Positions 42,781 through 51,654 of a stretch of DNA of 64,000 bases are shown one piece after another. Below the pieces are notes generated by a model. That model was not told where the DNA came from and ran no database searches. It was given only the letters and a program-made list of their open reading frames with translations. The stretch is from SABY01 sp964523795. Lineage in GTDB: Bacteria > Bacteroidota > Bacteroidia > Bacteroidales > 4484-276. The position numbers and the translations under genes were made by a program. Position 1 is the stretch's first letter; each line of letters starts with the position of its first letter. The stretch is from contig CAZGAO010000010.1 of assembly GCA_964523795.1 (NCBI GenBank), forward strand, positions 1 to 64,000, written 5' to 3'.

Positions 42781-43968
42781 ATGAATTTTATCCTCTTCGA
42801 CGATTACTCGCGCGATCATTTACTACCACTCACTTTTACCCGCCCCATTGCCGACATTCGGGTGGGCATTCTTACCATTCGCGAAAAATGGGAAAAGCTA
42901 CTCAAAGTGAAAACCTCAACATTAAGCGAAAGCTACCTCGCGCTTAAATATCCCATCAAAAAAGAAAAGGACACCATATTAATTAATGGCTCGGTGATTC
43001 CCGATGCTAAATTGGTAAAACAGATAATGAGCCTGGGTGAAAATGAATCGCTGGTTTGTACTGATAAGATTATAGCCCAGCATATCGATGTATCCAGCCT
43101 TGAAAAAAATACTGATGTCGAAGAGGGCAACACTATCCGCTTGGAGCGCGAAACCCCAGTACAAAAAATCGAATACCCCTGGGATATCTTCTCGAAAAAT
43201 GATACCGCCCTCCGCGCCGATTTCGACTTAATTACCAAAGGGCGAAAAAGTCAAAAACCGGACGCATCTAACACCATTATTGGCAAGGGCAAACTGTTTA
43301 TCGAGCAAGGGGCAAAGGTATTCGGAGCTACCTTGAATACCGAAACAGGCCCCATTTATATTGGCAAAGATGCCGAAGTAATGGAAGGTGTTTTGATACG
43401 AGGCCCTTTCGCGCTTTGCGAAAAGTCAAAAGTAAAAATGGGAGCTAAAATTTACGGAGCTACCACCATTGGCCCGGGGTGCAAGGTGGGTGGCGAACTG
43501 AACAACGTGGTTTTTTTGGGCTTTTCCAATAAGGCGCACGATGGCTTTATGGGCAACTCGGTAATTGGCGAATGGTGCAACCTGGGTGCTGACACCAACA
43601 CCTCCAACCTAAAAAATACCTACGATGAGGTGCGGGTGTGGAATTATCCTAACCAGCATTTTATTCCAACGGGCTTGCAGTTTTGCGGACTTATCATGGG
43701 CGACCACTCCAAGTGTGGCATCAATACGATGTTCAACACCGGAACGGTGATTGGCGTAAGTGTTAATGTATTCGGTTCCGGATTTCAGCGCAATTTTATC
43801 CCCTCTTTTTCGTGGGGCGGTACTTCGGGTTTTCGCGATTACAATCTCGACAAAGCCATGCTTGTAGCCAGCAAAGTATTGCGCCGCAGGGATATGGAAT
43901 TTACCGATGCCGACAAAAAAATCTTTCAACATATCAAAGCTCAGGCTGATTCATCCCGCAGGTACTAA
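42781..43968 (+). CDS. GlmU-like sugar nucleotidyltransferase/acetyltransferase of Bacteroidetes type
   Basis: 395 residues from the ATG at 42781; upstream in-frame codons are not conserved-like. The N-terminal half is a divergent nucleotidyltransferase beginning MNFILFDDYSRDHLLPLTFTRP. The C-terminal half (about 165-370) is a left-handed beta-helix of hexapeptide repeats (IGKDAEVMEG, IGPGCKVGGEL, LGADTNTSNLKN, GTVIGVSVNVFGSGF). Such proteins are the Bacteroidetes stand-in for GlmU, making UDP-N-acetylglucosamine for peptidoglycan, though biochemical proof is limited. No signal peptide. Monocistronic position before lon. Confidence 0.9.
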   Translation: MNFILFDDYSRDHLLPLTFTRPIADIRVGILTIREKWEKLLKVKTSTLSESYLALKYPIKKEKDTILINGSVIPDAKLVKQIMSLGENESLVCTDKIIAQHIDVSSLEKNTDVEEGNTIRLERETPVQKIEYPWDIFSKNDTALRADFDLITKGRKSQKPDASNTIIGKGKLFIEQGAKVFGATLNTETGPIYIGKDAEVMEGVLIRGPFALCEKSKVKMGAKIYGATTIGPGCKVGGELNNVVFLGFSNKAHDGFMGNSVIGEWCNLGADTNTSNLKNTYDEVRVWNYPNQHFIPTGLQFCGLIMGDHSKCGINTMFNTGTVIGVSVNVFGSGFQRNFIPSFSWGGTSGFRDYNLDKAMLVASKVLRRRDMEFTDADKKIFQHIKAQADSSRRY

Positions 43969-44141
43969 TAGGTTTGGAATGTTAATTGCTAAACGGGTCA
44001 ACTGATTAAACAGAACAGGAATCATTAATTTATAAATCACAAAATATCAACTTGTTGGGCTTTTGAATTGCGGATCATTTTTTACCCGTGGCTCTACTAT
44101 GCATAATTACCCTGACAACTTGGCGCAAGAATAGCAAATAC

Positions 44142-46601
44142 ATGATAGGAAAAACAACGCAGCAGGAGATTTTATTTTCAGATATGGCTGATAACGAAAC
44201 CGAATACATCCCATTATTATCCCAGGAAGACGAAGACCAGATGAATGCCGAGGAGGTGCCCGAAGTACTTCCGCTGTTGCCCTTGCGTAATACGGTTTTG
44301 TTTCCCGGCGTGGTAATCCCCATTACCGTGGGCCGCGACAAATCCATTCAACTGATTCGTGAAGCATACTCGGGCAAAAAACCTATTGGTGTGGTTGCGC
44401 AAAGAAGTGCTGAAATAGATGATCCTAAGGCCAACGACCTTTTTACCATCGGCACCATGGCGCATATTATGAAGATTTTGCAGATGCCCGATGGCAATAC
44501 CACAGCCATCATTCAGGGTAAGAAAAGGATTAAGATAAACAAGATTGTTTCGGATGCGCCTTATTTTAGGGGAGAAGTGCAGAATTTTGAATCCGACAAA
44601 AAACATATCGAGGACGATGCCTTCAAGGCCTTGATTTCTTCGCTCAAAGATTTGTCGATTCAAATCATCCGGCTTTCGCCGAATATTCCCAGCGATGCCG
44701 CCTTCGCCATCAAGAATATCGAAAGCACAGTTTTCCTTGTTAATTTCGTTTCCAGCAATTTAAATATTAAGCTCCCGGCCAAGCAAAACTTGCTCGAAAT
44801 ATCTGAGGTTACCGATCGTGCCCGCAAGGTGCTCGAAGCACTGACCAAAGATTTGCAGATGCTGGAATTGAAAAACGAAATCCAGGGCAAGGTAAAAACC
44901 GACCTCGACAAGCAGCAGCGCGATTATATTCTGAATCAGCAACTGAAAACCATACAGGAAGAGCTGGGCGGTACCTCGCAGCAGCACGAAATTGAGGATT
45001 TGCGCAAAAGGGCACTGGACAAGAAATGGTCGAAAGAGGTGGCAGAAGCCTTCGAGAAGGAAGTGATAAAAACCCTGCGCATCAATCCCAATGCCATGGA
45101 TTTTTCGATTCATCTCAATTACCTGGAAACATTGGTGGAGCTGCCCTGGAACGAGTTTTCAAAGGATAATTTTGATTTAAAACACGCCCAGAAAATTCTG
45201 GACGAAGACCATTTTGGGCTTGAAAAAGTAAAAGAACGCATCATCGAGTACCTGGCGGTGCTTAAGTTGAAGGGCGATATGAAGTCGCCAATTATTTGTC
45301 TGCTTGGCCCTCCCGGCGTGGGTAAAACCTCGTTGGGGAAATCTATTGCTCGTGCGTTGGAGCGTAAATACATCCGCATGTCGCTGGGCGGCCTGCGCGA
45401 TGAAGCCGAGATTCGCGGACACCGCAAAACCTATATCGGAGCATTGCCAGGCAGGATTATCCAAAGTATTAAAAAAGCAAAATCCTCCAACCCGGTTTTT
45501 GTTCTCGATGAAATCGACAAAGTGATCGGTGCCACTCACAACGGTGACCCCTCGGCAGCGTTGCTCGAAGTGCTCGACCCCGAGCAAAACACGACCTTCT
45601 ACGATAATTACCTCGAAATGGAGTTTGACCTCTCGCGGGTGCTTTTTGTGGCTACTGCCAACAATATCAACAGCATTCATCCGGCCTTGCGCGACCGCAT
45701 GGAAATTATCGACATTAACGGCTACCTACTCGAAGAAAAAGTGGAAATTGCCCGCCGACATTTAATCCCCCGCCAGTTAAAAGAGCACGGTGTGAAAAAG
45801 CAGGAGCTGAGCTTTCCCAAAAAGACGGTCGAAAAAATCATTGATAACTATACCCGCGAATCGGGTGTGCGTGCGCTCGAAAAAAATATCGCCCGCATCA
45901 TTCGCAACAAGGCACGCTTTATTGCCCAAGGCGAAAATTATATCCGCAAAATTGATCTCCCTGATGTCGAACGTATTCTTGGTGCCCCGCGTTTCCAGCG
46001 CGAGCAGGGCATTAGCAACGACTATGCCGGCGTGGTTACCGGCCTGGCCTGGACGGCTGTTGGCGGCGAGATTCTTTTTGTAGAATCCAGCCTTAGCCCC
46101 GGAAAAGGAAACATCACCCTTACCGGAAACCTGGGAGATGTGATGAAGGAATCGGCAACCATTGCTTTTGAATACTTGAAGTCGCACGCCAAAAGTCTGG
46201 ACATCGACCAGGCGATAATTCAAAAATACAACCTGCACATGCACATCCCCGAAGGAGCCACGCCCAAGGATGGACCCTCGGCAGGCATAACCATGCTCAC
46301 CAGCCTTGCCTCCATTTATACCCAGCGCAAGATTAGAGAAAGCATCGCCATGACCGGCGAAATAACCCTGCGCGGTAAAGTGCTGCCCGTGGGCGGTATC
46401 AAAGAAAAAATTCTTGCTGCCAAGCGGGCAAAGATCAATACCATTATTATCTCTAAAGAAAACAAAAAAGACATCAACGAAATCAACGAGAAATACATCA
46501 AGGGCTTGCAGTTTGTTTATGTGGAAAGCATGATGGAAGTGCTCGATTATGCCCTCTTACCCCAAAAGGTGAGCAAGCCCCAGCATTTCGATTTAAACTA
46601 A
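44142..46601 (+). CDS. lon: ATP-dependent protease Lon
   Basis: 819 residues from the ATG at 44142, which keeps an N-terminal lead like that of other Bacteroidetes Lon proteins; ATGs at 44088 and 44184 are alternatives. Lon N domain (about 40-240, LPLLPLRNTVLFPGVVIPI), coiled region, AAA+ module with Walker A GPPGVGKTS (about 389-397) and DEIDKV, then the protease domain with catalytic S713 in PKDGPSAG and K756 in VGGIKEKILAAK. It degrades damaged and regulatory proteins in the cytosol. A short membrane-protein gene follows. Confidence 0.97.
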   Translation: MIGKTTQQEILFSDMADNETEYIPLLSQEDEDQMNAEEVPEVLPLLPLRNTVLFPGVVIPITVGRDKSIQLIREAYSGKKPIGVVAQRSAEIDDPKANDLFTIGTMAHIMKILQMPDGNTTAIIQGKKRIKINKIVSDAPYFRGEVQNFESDKKHIEDDAFKALISSLKDLSIQIIRLSPNIPSDAAFAIKNIESTVFLVNFVSSNLNIKLPAKQNLLEISEVTDRARKVLEALTKDLQMLELKNEIQGKVKTDLDKQQRDYILNQQLKTIQEELGGTSQQHEIEDLRKRALDKKWSKEVAEAFEKEVIKTLRINPNAMDFSIHLNYLETLVELPWNEFSKDNFDLKHAQKILDEDHFGLEKVKERIIEYLAVLKLKGDMKSPIICLLGPPGVGKTSLGKSIARALERKYIRMSLGGLRDEAEIRGHRKTYIGALPGRIIQSIKKAKSSNPVFVLDEIDKVIGATHNGDPSAALLEVLDPEQNTTFYDNYLEMEFDLSRVLFVATANNINSIHPALRDRMEIIDINGYLLEEKVEIARRHLIPRQLKEHGVKKQELSFPKKTVEKIIDNYTRESGVRALEKNIARIIRNKARFIAQGENYIRKIDLPDVERILGAPRFQREQGISNDYAGVVTGLAWTAVGGEILFVESSLSPGKGNITLTGNLGDVMKESATIAFEYLKSHAKSLDIDQAIIQKYNLHMHIPEGATPKDGPSAGITMLTSLASIYTQRKIRESIAMTGEITLRGKVLPVGGIKEKILAAKRAKINTIIISKENKKDINEINEKYIKGLQFVYVESMMEVLDYALLPQKVSKPQHFDLN

Positions 46602-46643
46602 TTTTGAAACTACGGTTCTAAACCATAAAAAACAGGAGTGTCT

Positions 46644-47027
46644 ATGTTGTTACGAGCAATGGTGAATTTCAAGAATTATCGGTGGGCTGCCCGCCTCACC
46701 GGCTTTGTAGGCATGGTGCTGATCGTTTCGTTTATGATTGGCGAGGGTTTTGCGATGCTTAAAAATGCTCACGCTTCCTATGACCTTTTATTTTTGCTCA
46801 CGCTTTTTGTTTTCTCCTTTCTTGCCTACGTTGTTGGTTGGGTCATCGAAATTGTAGGCGGAGCACTGCTTAGCCTTGCGGGGATTGCCATAGGCTTTTA
46901 CGTTGCTTTCTCACCGGTATTTCAATCATGGTATTACATCCCCCTATTATCACTGCCCTTCCTTTTGCCCGGATTTTTTTTCCTCATGTCGTGGCGACAC
47001 AAAATTTTACGCACCCGAAAGTCATAG
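46644..47027 (+). CDS. Small four-helix membrane protein, unknown function
   Basis: 127 residues. The start ATG at 46644 has AGGAG five bases upstream; an in-frame GTG at 46638 overlaps that site and is less likely. Four predicted membrane helices (about 15-35, 45-66, 70-88, 92-115) separated by very short loops, ending with basic residues (WRHKILRTRKS). It lies 42 bases after lon and may be read through with it. No family recognised beyond a general polytopic membrane protein; role unknown. Confidence 0.75.
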   Translation: MLLRAMVNFKNYRWAARLTGFVGMVLIVSFMIGEGFAMLKNAHASYDLLFLLTLFVFSFLAYVVGWVIEIVGGALLSLAGIAIGFYVAFSPVFQSWYYIPLLSLPFLLPGFFFLMSWRHKILRTRKS

Positions 47028-47071
47028 CATGGCTTAGGGTAGGCTAGTGCGATGGAAAGCCATCCTATGAC
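47021..47071. terminator. Hairpin of the CATAGCATGGCT palindrome family
   Basis: GTCATAGCATGGCTT and AAGCCATCCTATGAC are complementary at 14 of 15 positions around a 21-base loop. It begins inside the stop codon of the membrane-protein gene. The same palindrome is found at 17342 and 47235. Confidence 0.6.
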
Positions 47072-47077
47072 TTACTA

Positions 47078-47236
47078 GTTTAGTATCTGCAAAGTAGCAG
47101 TTAGAAAAATCTACGATTTGAGATTTAAGATGTTAGATTTAAGATGTTGGTGATATTCAGCACAATCTAAAATCTCCGATCTTTAATCTTCAATTTTAAT
47201 CAAAAGAAATCGACTTTATTGATAGACATGATTTAG
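47078..47236. repeat. Palindromic dispersed element, copy 2
   Basis: Same element type as at 5555-5718. Left end TTTAGTATCTGCAAAGTAGC, right end (other strand) TAAATCATGTCTATCAATAA. The inner segments CAGTTAGAAAAATCTACGAT and ATATTCAGCACAATCTAAAA match copy 1 closely. Flanked on both sides by CATAGCATGGCT-type palindromes. Confidence 0.7.
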
Positions 47237-47267
47237 TCTTAGCATGGCTAAGAGCCATACCATGACT
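47235..47267. terminator. Second flanking palindrome, terminator for the Tudor-like gene
   Basis: AGTCTTAGCATGGCT-aag-AGCCATACCATGACT, an imperfect 15-bp stem 6 bases after the stop of the minus-strand gene at 47273. Confidence 0.6.
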
Positions 47268-47272
47268 GCTTC

Positions 47273-47803
47273 CTACGACTTTTCCCCAACAAAATGATCA
47301 GCCTTGTACTCGAAAAGTACGTTGAAAGTAGTCAGGCTTCCGTATATCCTGGTGATGTATTGCTGGAGGCTCACCTTTTCTTCGTCCGAAAGGTCGCTGC
47401 TGTTGATGCGCTGCTCCATAACCCGCACTCTGTCGCGCACCATTACTATCTTATGAAAGAATGTGTCGATAGGCATTTCTTTCGAGGATAAGTCTTCGCG
47501 TCCGGCTTGCAAAATCAGCTTACCTCCCGTCCACTTCTTATCCATTTCTATCACTTCCTGTAAGTCGGAATAGCGGCGCAAAGTTTTTACCATCATGGCT
47601 TCCACCTGCTCGTAGCTTATCAAGTCGCGGTCGGGTTCCATAATATCGATGATTTCCAGCAATTCATAATTTCTGGAGATTTTGCGCCAGCCCAATTCCA
47701 TAAACACAATTTCGTAAGCCTCGCTCGAAGCCTGAATGATTACTCCTGCGCCAAATTCGGGATGCTTTACCCGTGTTCCAATTCCCAATGTTTGTTCTTC
47801 CAT
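47273..47803 (-). CDS. Tudor-like domain protein, unknown function
   Basis: 176 residues. The N-terminus GIGTRVKHPEFGAGVIIQ is a small SH3/Tudor-like strand domain similar to the RNA-polymerase-binding tail of UvrD/PcrA helicases and to CarD-type modules. The remainder is mostly helical with a central LISYEQVEAMMVKTLRRYSDLQEV and a KWTGGKLILQAGREDL segment, ending in two long helices. No catalytic motif. An RNA polymerase or nucleic-acid contact is inference from the first 50 residues only. It is bounded by its own terminator and is divergent from the lipoprotein gene. Confidence 0.8.
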   Translation of the reverse strand: MEEQTLGIGTRVKHPEFGAGVIIQASSEAYEIVFMELGWRKISRNYELLEIIDIMEPDRDLISYEQVEAMMVKTLRRYSDLQEVIEMDKKWTGGKLILQAGREDLSSKEMPIDTFFHKIVMVRDRVRVMEQRINSSDLSDEEKVSLQQYITRIYGSLTTFNVLFEYKADHFVGEKS

Positions 47804-47880
47804 TATCGTTGATATTTAATTATCTAAATATTTATTTTTGAAATTTATAATATGAAAAACTAAGGTATTCCTAAAAAAAG

Positions 47881-47888
47881 TATTTTTG
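47881..47888 (+). promoter_or_regulatory. Candidate -7 box of the OB-fold-like lipoprotein gene
   Basis: TATTTTTG fits TAnnTTTG, 59 bases before the ATG at 47947. A strong GGAGG at 47938-47942 precedes that start. Confidence 0.45.
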
Positions 47889-47946
47889 CAAAACAAATTT
47901 TTTTAAGGAAGCAAAATTATTTACAAACGAATTACTTGGAGGTAAA

Positions 47947-48534
47947 ATGTTTAAAAAGTTATTTCTTTTCGCATTGGTTGCATTATTTTTTGCAGCCTGC
48001 AACAATGCCGGTACTGAATCGGCCACACAAGCAGCAGCTTCGGAGACTACCGAGCTAGAAAGTCCCGAAATGATCGCAATGACCACGGCGGATTTTAATA
48101 CCCACCCCGAGGATTTCGTGGGTAAAAACATCATGATCGAAGGTACTGCGGTACATGTTTGTAAGCATGGCGGCAAGCGCTTGTTTATTATTGGTGATGA
48201 AACCGAAGAAGATCGCATTCAGGTGAAGGCCGGCGATGCCATCGATGCCTTTGATGTAGAACTTGAAGGTAGTGATGTGGCTATCGTGGGTACTGTTGAC
48301 GAATTGCGTATCGACGAAGCCTATCTTACCGAATGGGAAAACGAGCTAAAGGCCGACAACCCCGAATCGGAGCTTAAAATCCATCGCGGCGAAGAAGGCC
48401 ACGAACACGACGAAGGCGATCCCAATGCCGAGTTTGAACAAATCGAAAACTACCGCACTCAGCTTGCCGATCAGGGCGTTGACCACTTGTCGTTCTATTC
48501 GATAATTGCCAACGAATACAAAGAGAAAAAGTAA
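47947..48534 (+). CDS. Lipoprotein with OB-fold-like domain
   Basis: 195 residues. Start supported by GGAGG at 47938-47942. The signal peptide has lipobox FAAC followed by NNAGTES. Residues about 50-120 form a strand-rich module (FVGKNIMIEGTAVHVCKHGGKRLFIIGDE) with a CKHGG turn and acidic loops, like OB-fold redox or metal-related lipoproteins. The C-terminal part carries GEEGHEHDEGDPN, a possible metal-binding histidine stretch. It is followed by a PepSY-like membrane gene across a terminator. Metal or iron handling is inference. Confidence 0.75.
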   Translation: MFKKLFLFALVALFFAACNNAGTESATQAAASETTELESPEMIAMTTADFNTHPEDFVGKNIMIEGTAVHVCKHGGKRLFIIGDETEEDRIQVKAGDAIDAFDVELEGSDVAIVGTVDELRIDEAYLTEWENELKADNPESELKIHRGEEGHEHDEGDPNAEFEQIENYRTQLADQGVDHLSFYSIIANEYKEKK

Positions 48535-48556
48535 GAAAATCAAAATTTGACAAATT

Positions 48557-48589
48557 AAAAGGCCCGAAATATTTTTCGAGGCCTTTTTT
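48557..48589. terminator. Terminator between lipoprotein and PepSY-like genes
   Basis: AAAAGGCC pairs with GGCCTTTT with inner CGAAA/TTTCG pairing, then a T run. The downstream start at 48603 is close, so some read-through is likely. Confidence 0.6.
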
Positions 48590-48602
48590 AATATTTCAGG
48601 AA

Positions 48603-49160
48603 ATGAGCAAGTTTAAATGGAGAAAATATAACCGGGCTATTCATCGCGATTTGGGCTATTTCTTTTTTGCCATGAGCGTAATATACGGACTTTCGGGTAT
48701 TGCCATCAATCATATCGGCGATTGGAATCCCAATTATGTAGTTACTAATAAGATGGTTGATTTCGGCAAACCGGTCGATCGCAATCTTACCAAGACGCAG
48801 CTTATCGAATTTCTTGCTAAGTACGATGAGGCCGATAATTATAAAAAACATTATTTCCCCAACGCGAGTATGCTAAAGGTATTCCTGGATGGTGGCAGTG
48901 TGCTAATAGATACCGAAACGGGTCGTGGGGAAATCGAAAAGATCAAACGCCGCCCGGTTTTCCATGCAGTGAATTATCTGCATTACAACCCAAAAAACTG
49001 GTGGGTCTGGTTTTCGGATGCTTATGCCATTGCCCTGGTTTTGCTGGCGGTGTCAGGACTTTTCATTCTTCGTGGAAAAAATGGGATCACCCGCCGGGGT
49101 GCCTGGCTAACTATTGCTGGTATTCTTATCCCGGTACTTTTTTTGGTGCTGCATTATTAG
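48603..49160 (+). CDS. PepSY-associated membrane protein
   Basis: 185 residues. N-terminal KWRKYNRAIHRDLGYFFFAMSVIYGLSGIAINHI is the PepSY-TM entry with a conserved RxxHRDLG and membrane helix. A soluble loop (about 45-120) follows, then two helices near VLLAVSGLFILRG and AGILIPVLFLVLHY. Histidines before and within the helices suggest heme or metal binding, as in ferric-reductase-like PepSY proteins. The neighbour lipoprotein with the CKHGG turn may work with it. No peptidase motif. Confidence 0.8.
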   Translation: MSKFKWRKYNRAIHRDLGYFFFAMSVIYGLSGIAINHIGDWNPNYVVTNKMVDFGKPVDRNLTKTQLIEFLAKYDEADNYKKHYFPNASMLKVFLDGGSVLIDTETGRGEIEKIKRRPVFHAVNYLHYNPKNWWVWFSDAYAIALVLLAVSGLFILRGKNGITRRGAWLTIAGILIPVLFLVLHY

Positions 49161-49403
49161 ATACTCTAAAGCCGCTTTACTTAAATCTTTTATCCATTTT
49201 TTTGGAGGTGAAAAGTAAAAGATCAAAGGGGCAGGATTGCCAAAAAGAATTTGAAAATCTAAAATTGAGAACATACAGGAGAATGTAATTTCTGTAATTT
49301 GTTGATATGCAAGCGCAATTTTAACTTTTTTTTAGAGGCATAAAAATTGCTGAAAGTCCTATCAGTATTAAAAAAAAATTAATCTATAACAAAAATCCAA
49401 ATT

Positions 49404-51437
49404 ATGAGAAGTTTTACTATCCTCTTAAGTTTGATCCTGATGATCGGACTCATTTCATGCAAAAAAGATATCCAGGACGACAATCCCAATCCACAAGCCG
49501 AAGTTACCGCTGTAAGCCCTGATTTTGATTGGAATATGCAGCACGATGTGAGCATTACTTTAAAAAATGCCGAAGGTAAATTTATTAATATAGCTCCATC
49601 GGCTGGTGCAGATGCCTGGCTTAAGCTCTTGTGCAAAACCGAAACTTATACCACCATCATAAAAATGCCCAAGGCTACAAGTACTGTTTCCATAAATGGG
49701 AATATGGTTGCAATTGTAAATGGCGCAATTTCGTATTCGTTAGCCAACGATTTTAAATCGGTGGCTTCGGCTACACAGGCGCTCAGCTTTGATGAATTGG
49801 ATGAAGATTATGTAGCTGTTGGAAATCCTGGCATAGCAGATTATCCCGTGCTTATGGAATGCTGGATTAAAACCGATGGCTCGCTTGACTGGGCTGATGA
49901 TATGGTGCTGATGAGCTATTGCAGCAGCACCGAAGAAGGTACACAGATGGGCGTGTTTATCAACCACGATGGAGCCGGTCAAGGGAAGGTGAGCGTGAGA
50001 GCCTACAAGGCTTCTATGGGCGAGGAACAAACAGGAACCAAGATTGTGGCCGATGATGCCTGGCGTCACATCGCTGTTGTTTTTGATTCAGAAAGTAGCC
50101 GAACCTTATACATCGATGGTGCGTTGGAATTTACACAAACCACTGCTACCACCCTCATGCCTGCAGATCTCGACCAGTTTACCATCGGTGCCTGGAGCGA
50201 TAACAATGTGCTGTCAGCCTTTTACCATGGCGCAATCGACGAGGTAAGGCTTTGGAATGTAAGCAAAACCGCAGGCGAAATCAATGCGTATCGCACCCGT
50301 TCGGTAAATCCGGGAGCAACAGGTTTGACCGGATATTGGAACATAGAAGAAGGCTCAGGAACCACTACGGCAAATCAAACGGCTACCGCAGGAATTGATG
50401 GTGAATTGCTGAGTAATAATTATGGTGGCAAATCTTTCGCTGAAGGGCCAGATTGGTTAGGAAATATTGATACTGATGAAGATGGTATTGTAAATCCCAA
50501 CGATGATTATCCCCACGATCCTCTTCGCGCCTTCAACAACTATTGGCCGGCAACGCCATACACTCTCGCTTTTGAAGACCTGTGGCCAAGCATGGGCGAT
50601 TACGATTTAAATGATATGGTGGTAAAATATCGCTTCAACAGCGTTACCAATGCAAGTAATGAATTGGTAGAAGCCTTTGGTAATTTTACTTTAGTTGCCT
50701 CGGGAGCATCTTTAAGCAAGGGCTTTGGCTTTAGCTTGCCCGGAGCCGGTATCGATGATGCCGATTTTAATGTGATGGTTCCCTCCAACCAAAAACAAGA
50801 GGGCTATATTGCATTTGACGGTAATGGTACTGAAGCCGGACAAAACGGCGAAGTAGTAGTGATTGCCCATGAAAAACTTCCCTGGAAAGGTAACACCATC
50901 CAGGGAGAATATTTCGGAACCTATTCTTTTTATGTAAAATTTAATATGATAGCCACCGATAAAACTGTGGATTATTTTGACTTTGATACCTGGAATCCCT
51001 TTTTTGTTCTTCGGGTTGGTGAAGATAATTTCGATCGTCGCCAGGAGCTACACCTTCCTGGATATCCACCAAGCTATCTTGCTACCCAATGGGATCCCAA
51101 TCCTGCGGTTGAGCGCATGTATTTCGATACTTTAAACGATGGTTCCAATTTTCCCACCGGCGGGGCATCAGGAAATCTTTGGTACAAAACCAACGAAGAT
51201 GCTTTTAGCTGGCATATCAATTTTGGACAGTATTATCCCTGGGGTCTGGACATCCCGGACGATTTTGAATGGGCTATCGAAGCCGATGGTCAGCACAATC
51301 CCGGCGCAGGTCTCTACCGCTTTACCCTTATCGAGGCCTACGAAAATTTCGACGACTGGGCATCGAGCAACGGCACTGCGCACGCTGATTGGTATGTGAG
51401 TCCGTCCAACACCGATTTTATTTATCAACAACCCTAA
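49404..51437 (+). CDS. LruC-domain lipoprotein with laminin-G-like domain
   Basis: 677 residues. Lipobox LISC followed by KKD. Order: short strand-rich N-terminal domain, a laminin-G/concanavalin-like domain (about 120-335, ALSFDELDEDYVAV ... YIDGALEFTQ ... GAIDEVRLWNVSKTA), an acidic calcium-binding-like loop (DTDEDGIVNPNDDYPHDP, about 358-375), and the LruC domain with AFEDLWPSMGDYDLNDMV to the end. It is a paralogue of the protein at 28027-29424, with an added glycan-type binding module. Probably exposed on the surface. Activity unknown. Confidence 0.88.
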   Translation: MRSFTILLSLILMIGLISCKKDIQDDNPNPQAEVTAVSPDFDWNMQHDVSITLKNAEGKFINIAPSAGADAWLKLLCKTETYTTIIKMPKATSTVSINGNMVAIVNGAISYSLANDFKSVASATQALSFDELDEDYVAVGNPGIADYPVLMECWIKTDGSLDWADDMVLMSYCSSTEEGTQMGVFINHDGAGQGKVSVRAYKASMGEEQTGTKIVADDAWRHIAVVFDSESSRTLYIDGALEFTQTTATTLMPADLDQFTIGAWSDNNVLSAFYHGAIDEVRLWNVSKTAGEINAYRTRSVNPGATGLTGYWNIEEGSGTTTANQTATAGIDGELLSNNYGGKSFAEGPDWLGNIDTDEDGIVNPNDDYPHDPLRAFNNYWPATPYTLAFEDLWPSMGDYDLNDMVVKYRFNSVTNASNELVEAFGNFTLVASGASLSKGFGFSLPGAGIDDADFNVMVPSNQKQEGYIAFDGNGTEAGQNGEVVVIAHEKLPWKGNTIQGEYFGTYSFYVKFNMIATDKTVDYFDFDTWNPFFVLRVGEDNFDRRQELHLPGYPPSYLATQWDPNPAVERMYFDTLNDGSNFPTGGASGNLWYKTNEDAFSWHINFGQYYPWGLDIPDDFEWAIEADGQHNPGAGLYRFTLIEAYENFDDWASSNGTAHADWYVSPSNTDFIYQQP

Positions 51438-51565
51438 GCTTTTACAGCGATCGTATATAAAAAAGAATTTGTTGTGGAGTGATTTGAAAAGTGTTGATAA
51501 TTCCTGTTCGTTGAAAGCATAACAGCTTTGGGAGCTTAGCTCCCTTGCGACGGAACGATTAACAT

Positions 51566-51596
51566 CCCCGCTAATTTCGTATTAGCGGGGTTTTTT
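51566..51596. terminator. Terminator upstream of malQ
   Basis: CCCCGCTAAT-ttcgt-ATTAGCGGGG followed by TTTTTT. It ends the LruC lipoprotein transcript. Confidence 0.85.
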
Positions 51597-51654
51597 ATTG
51601 CCTCCACTTCTGTGTTTTTTTATTTCTTTGCTATTTTTTTACAAAAGACTACGA

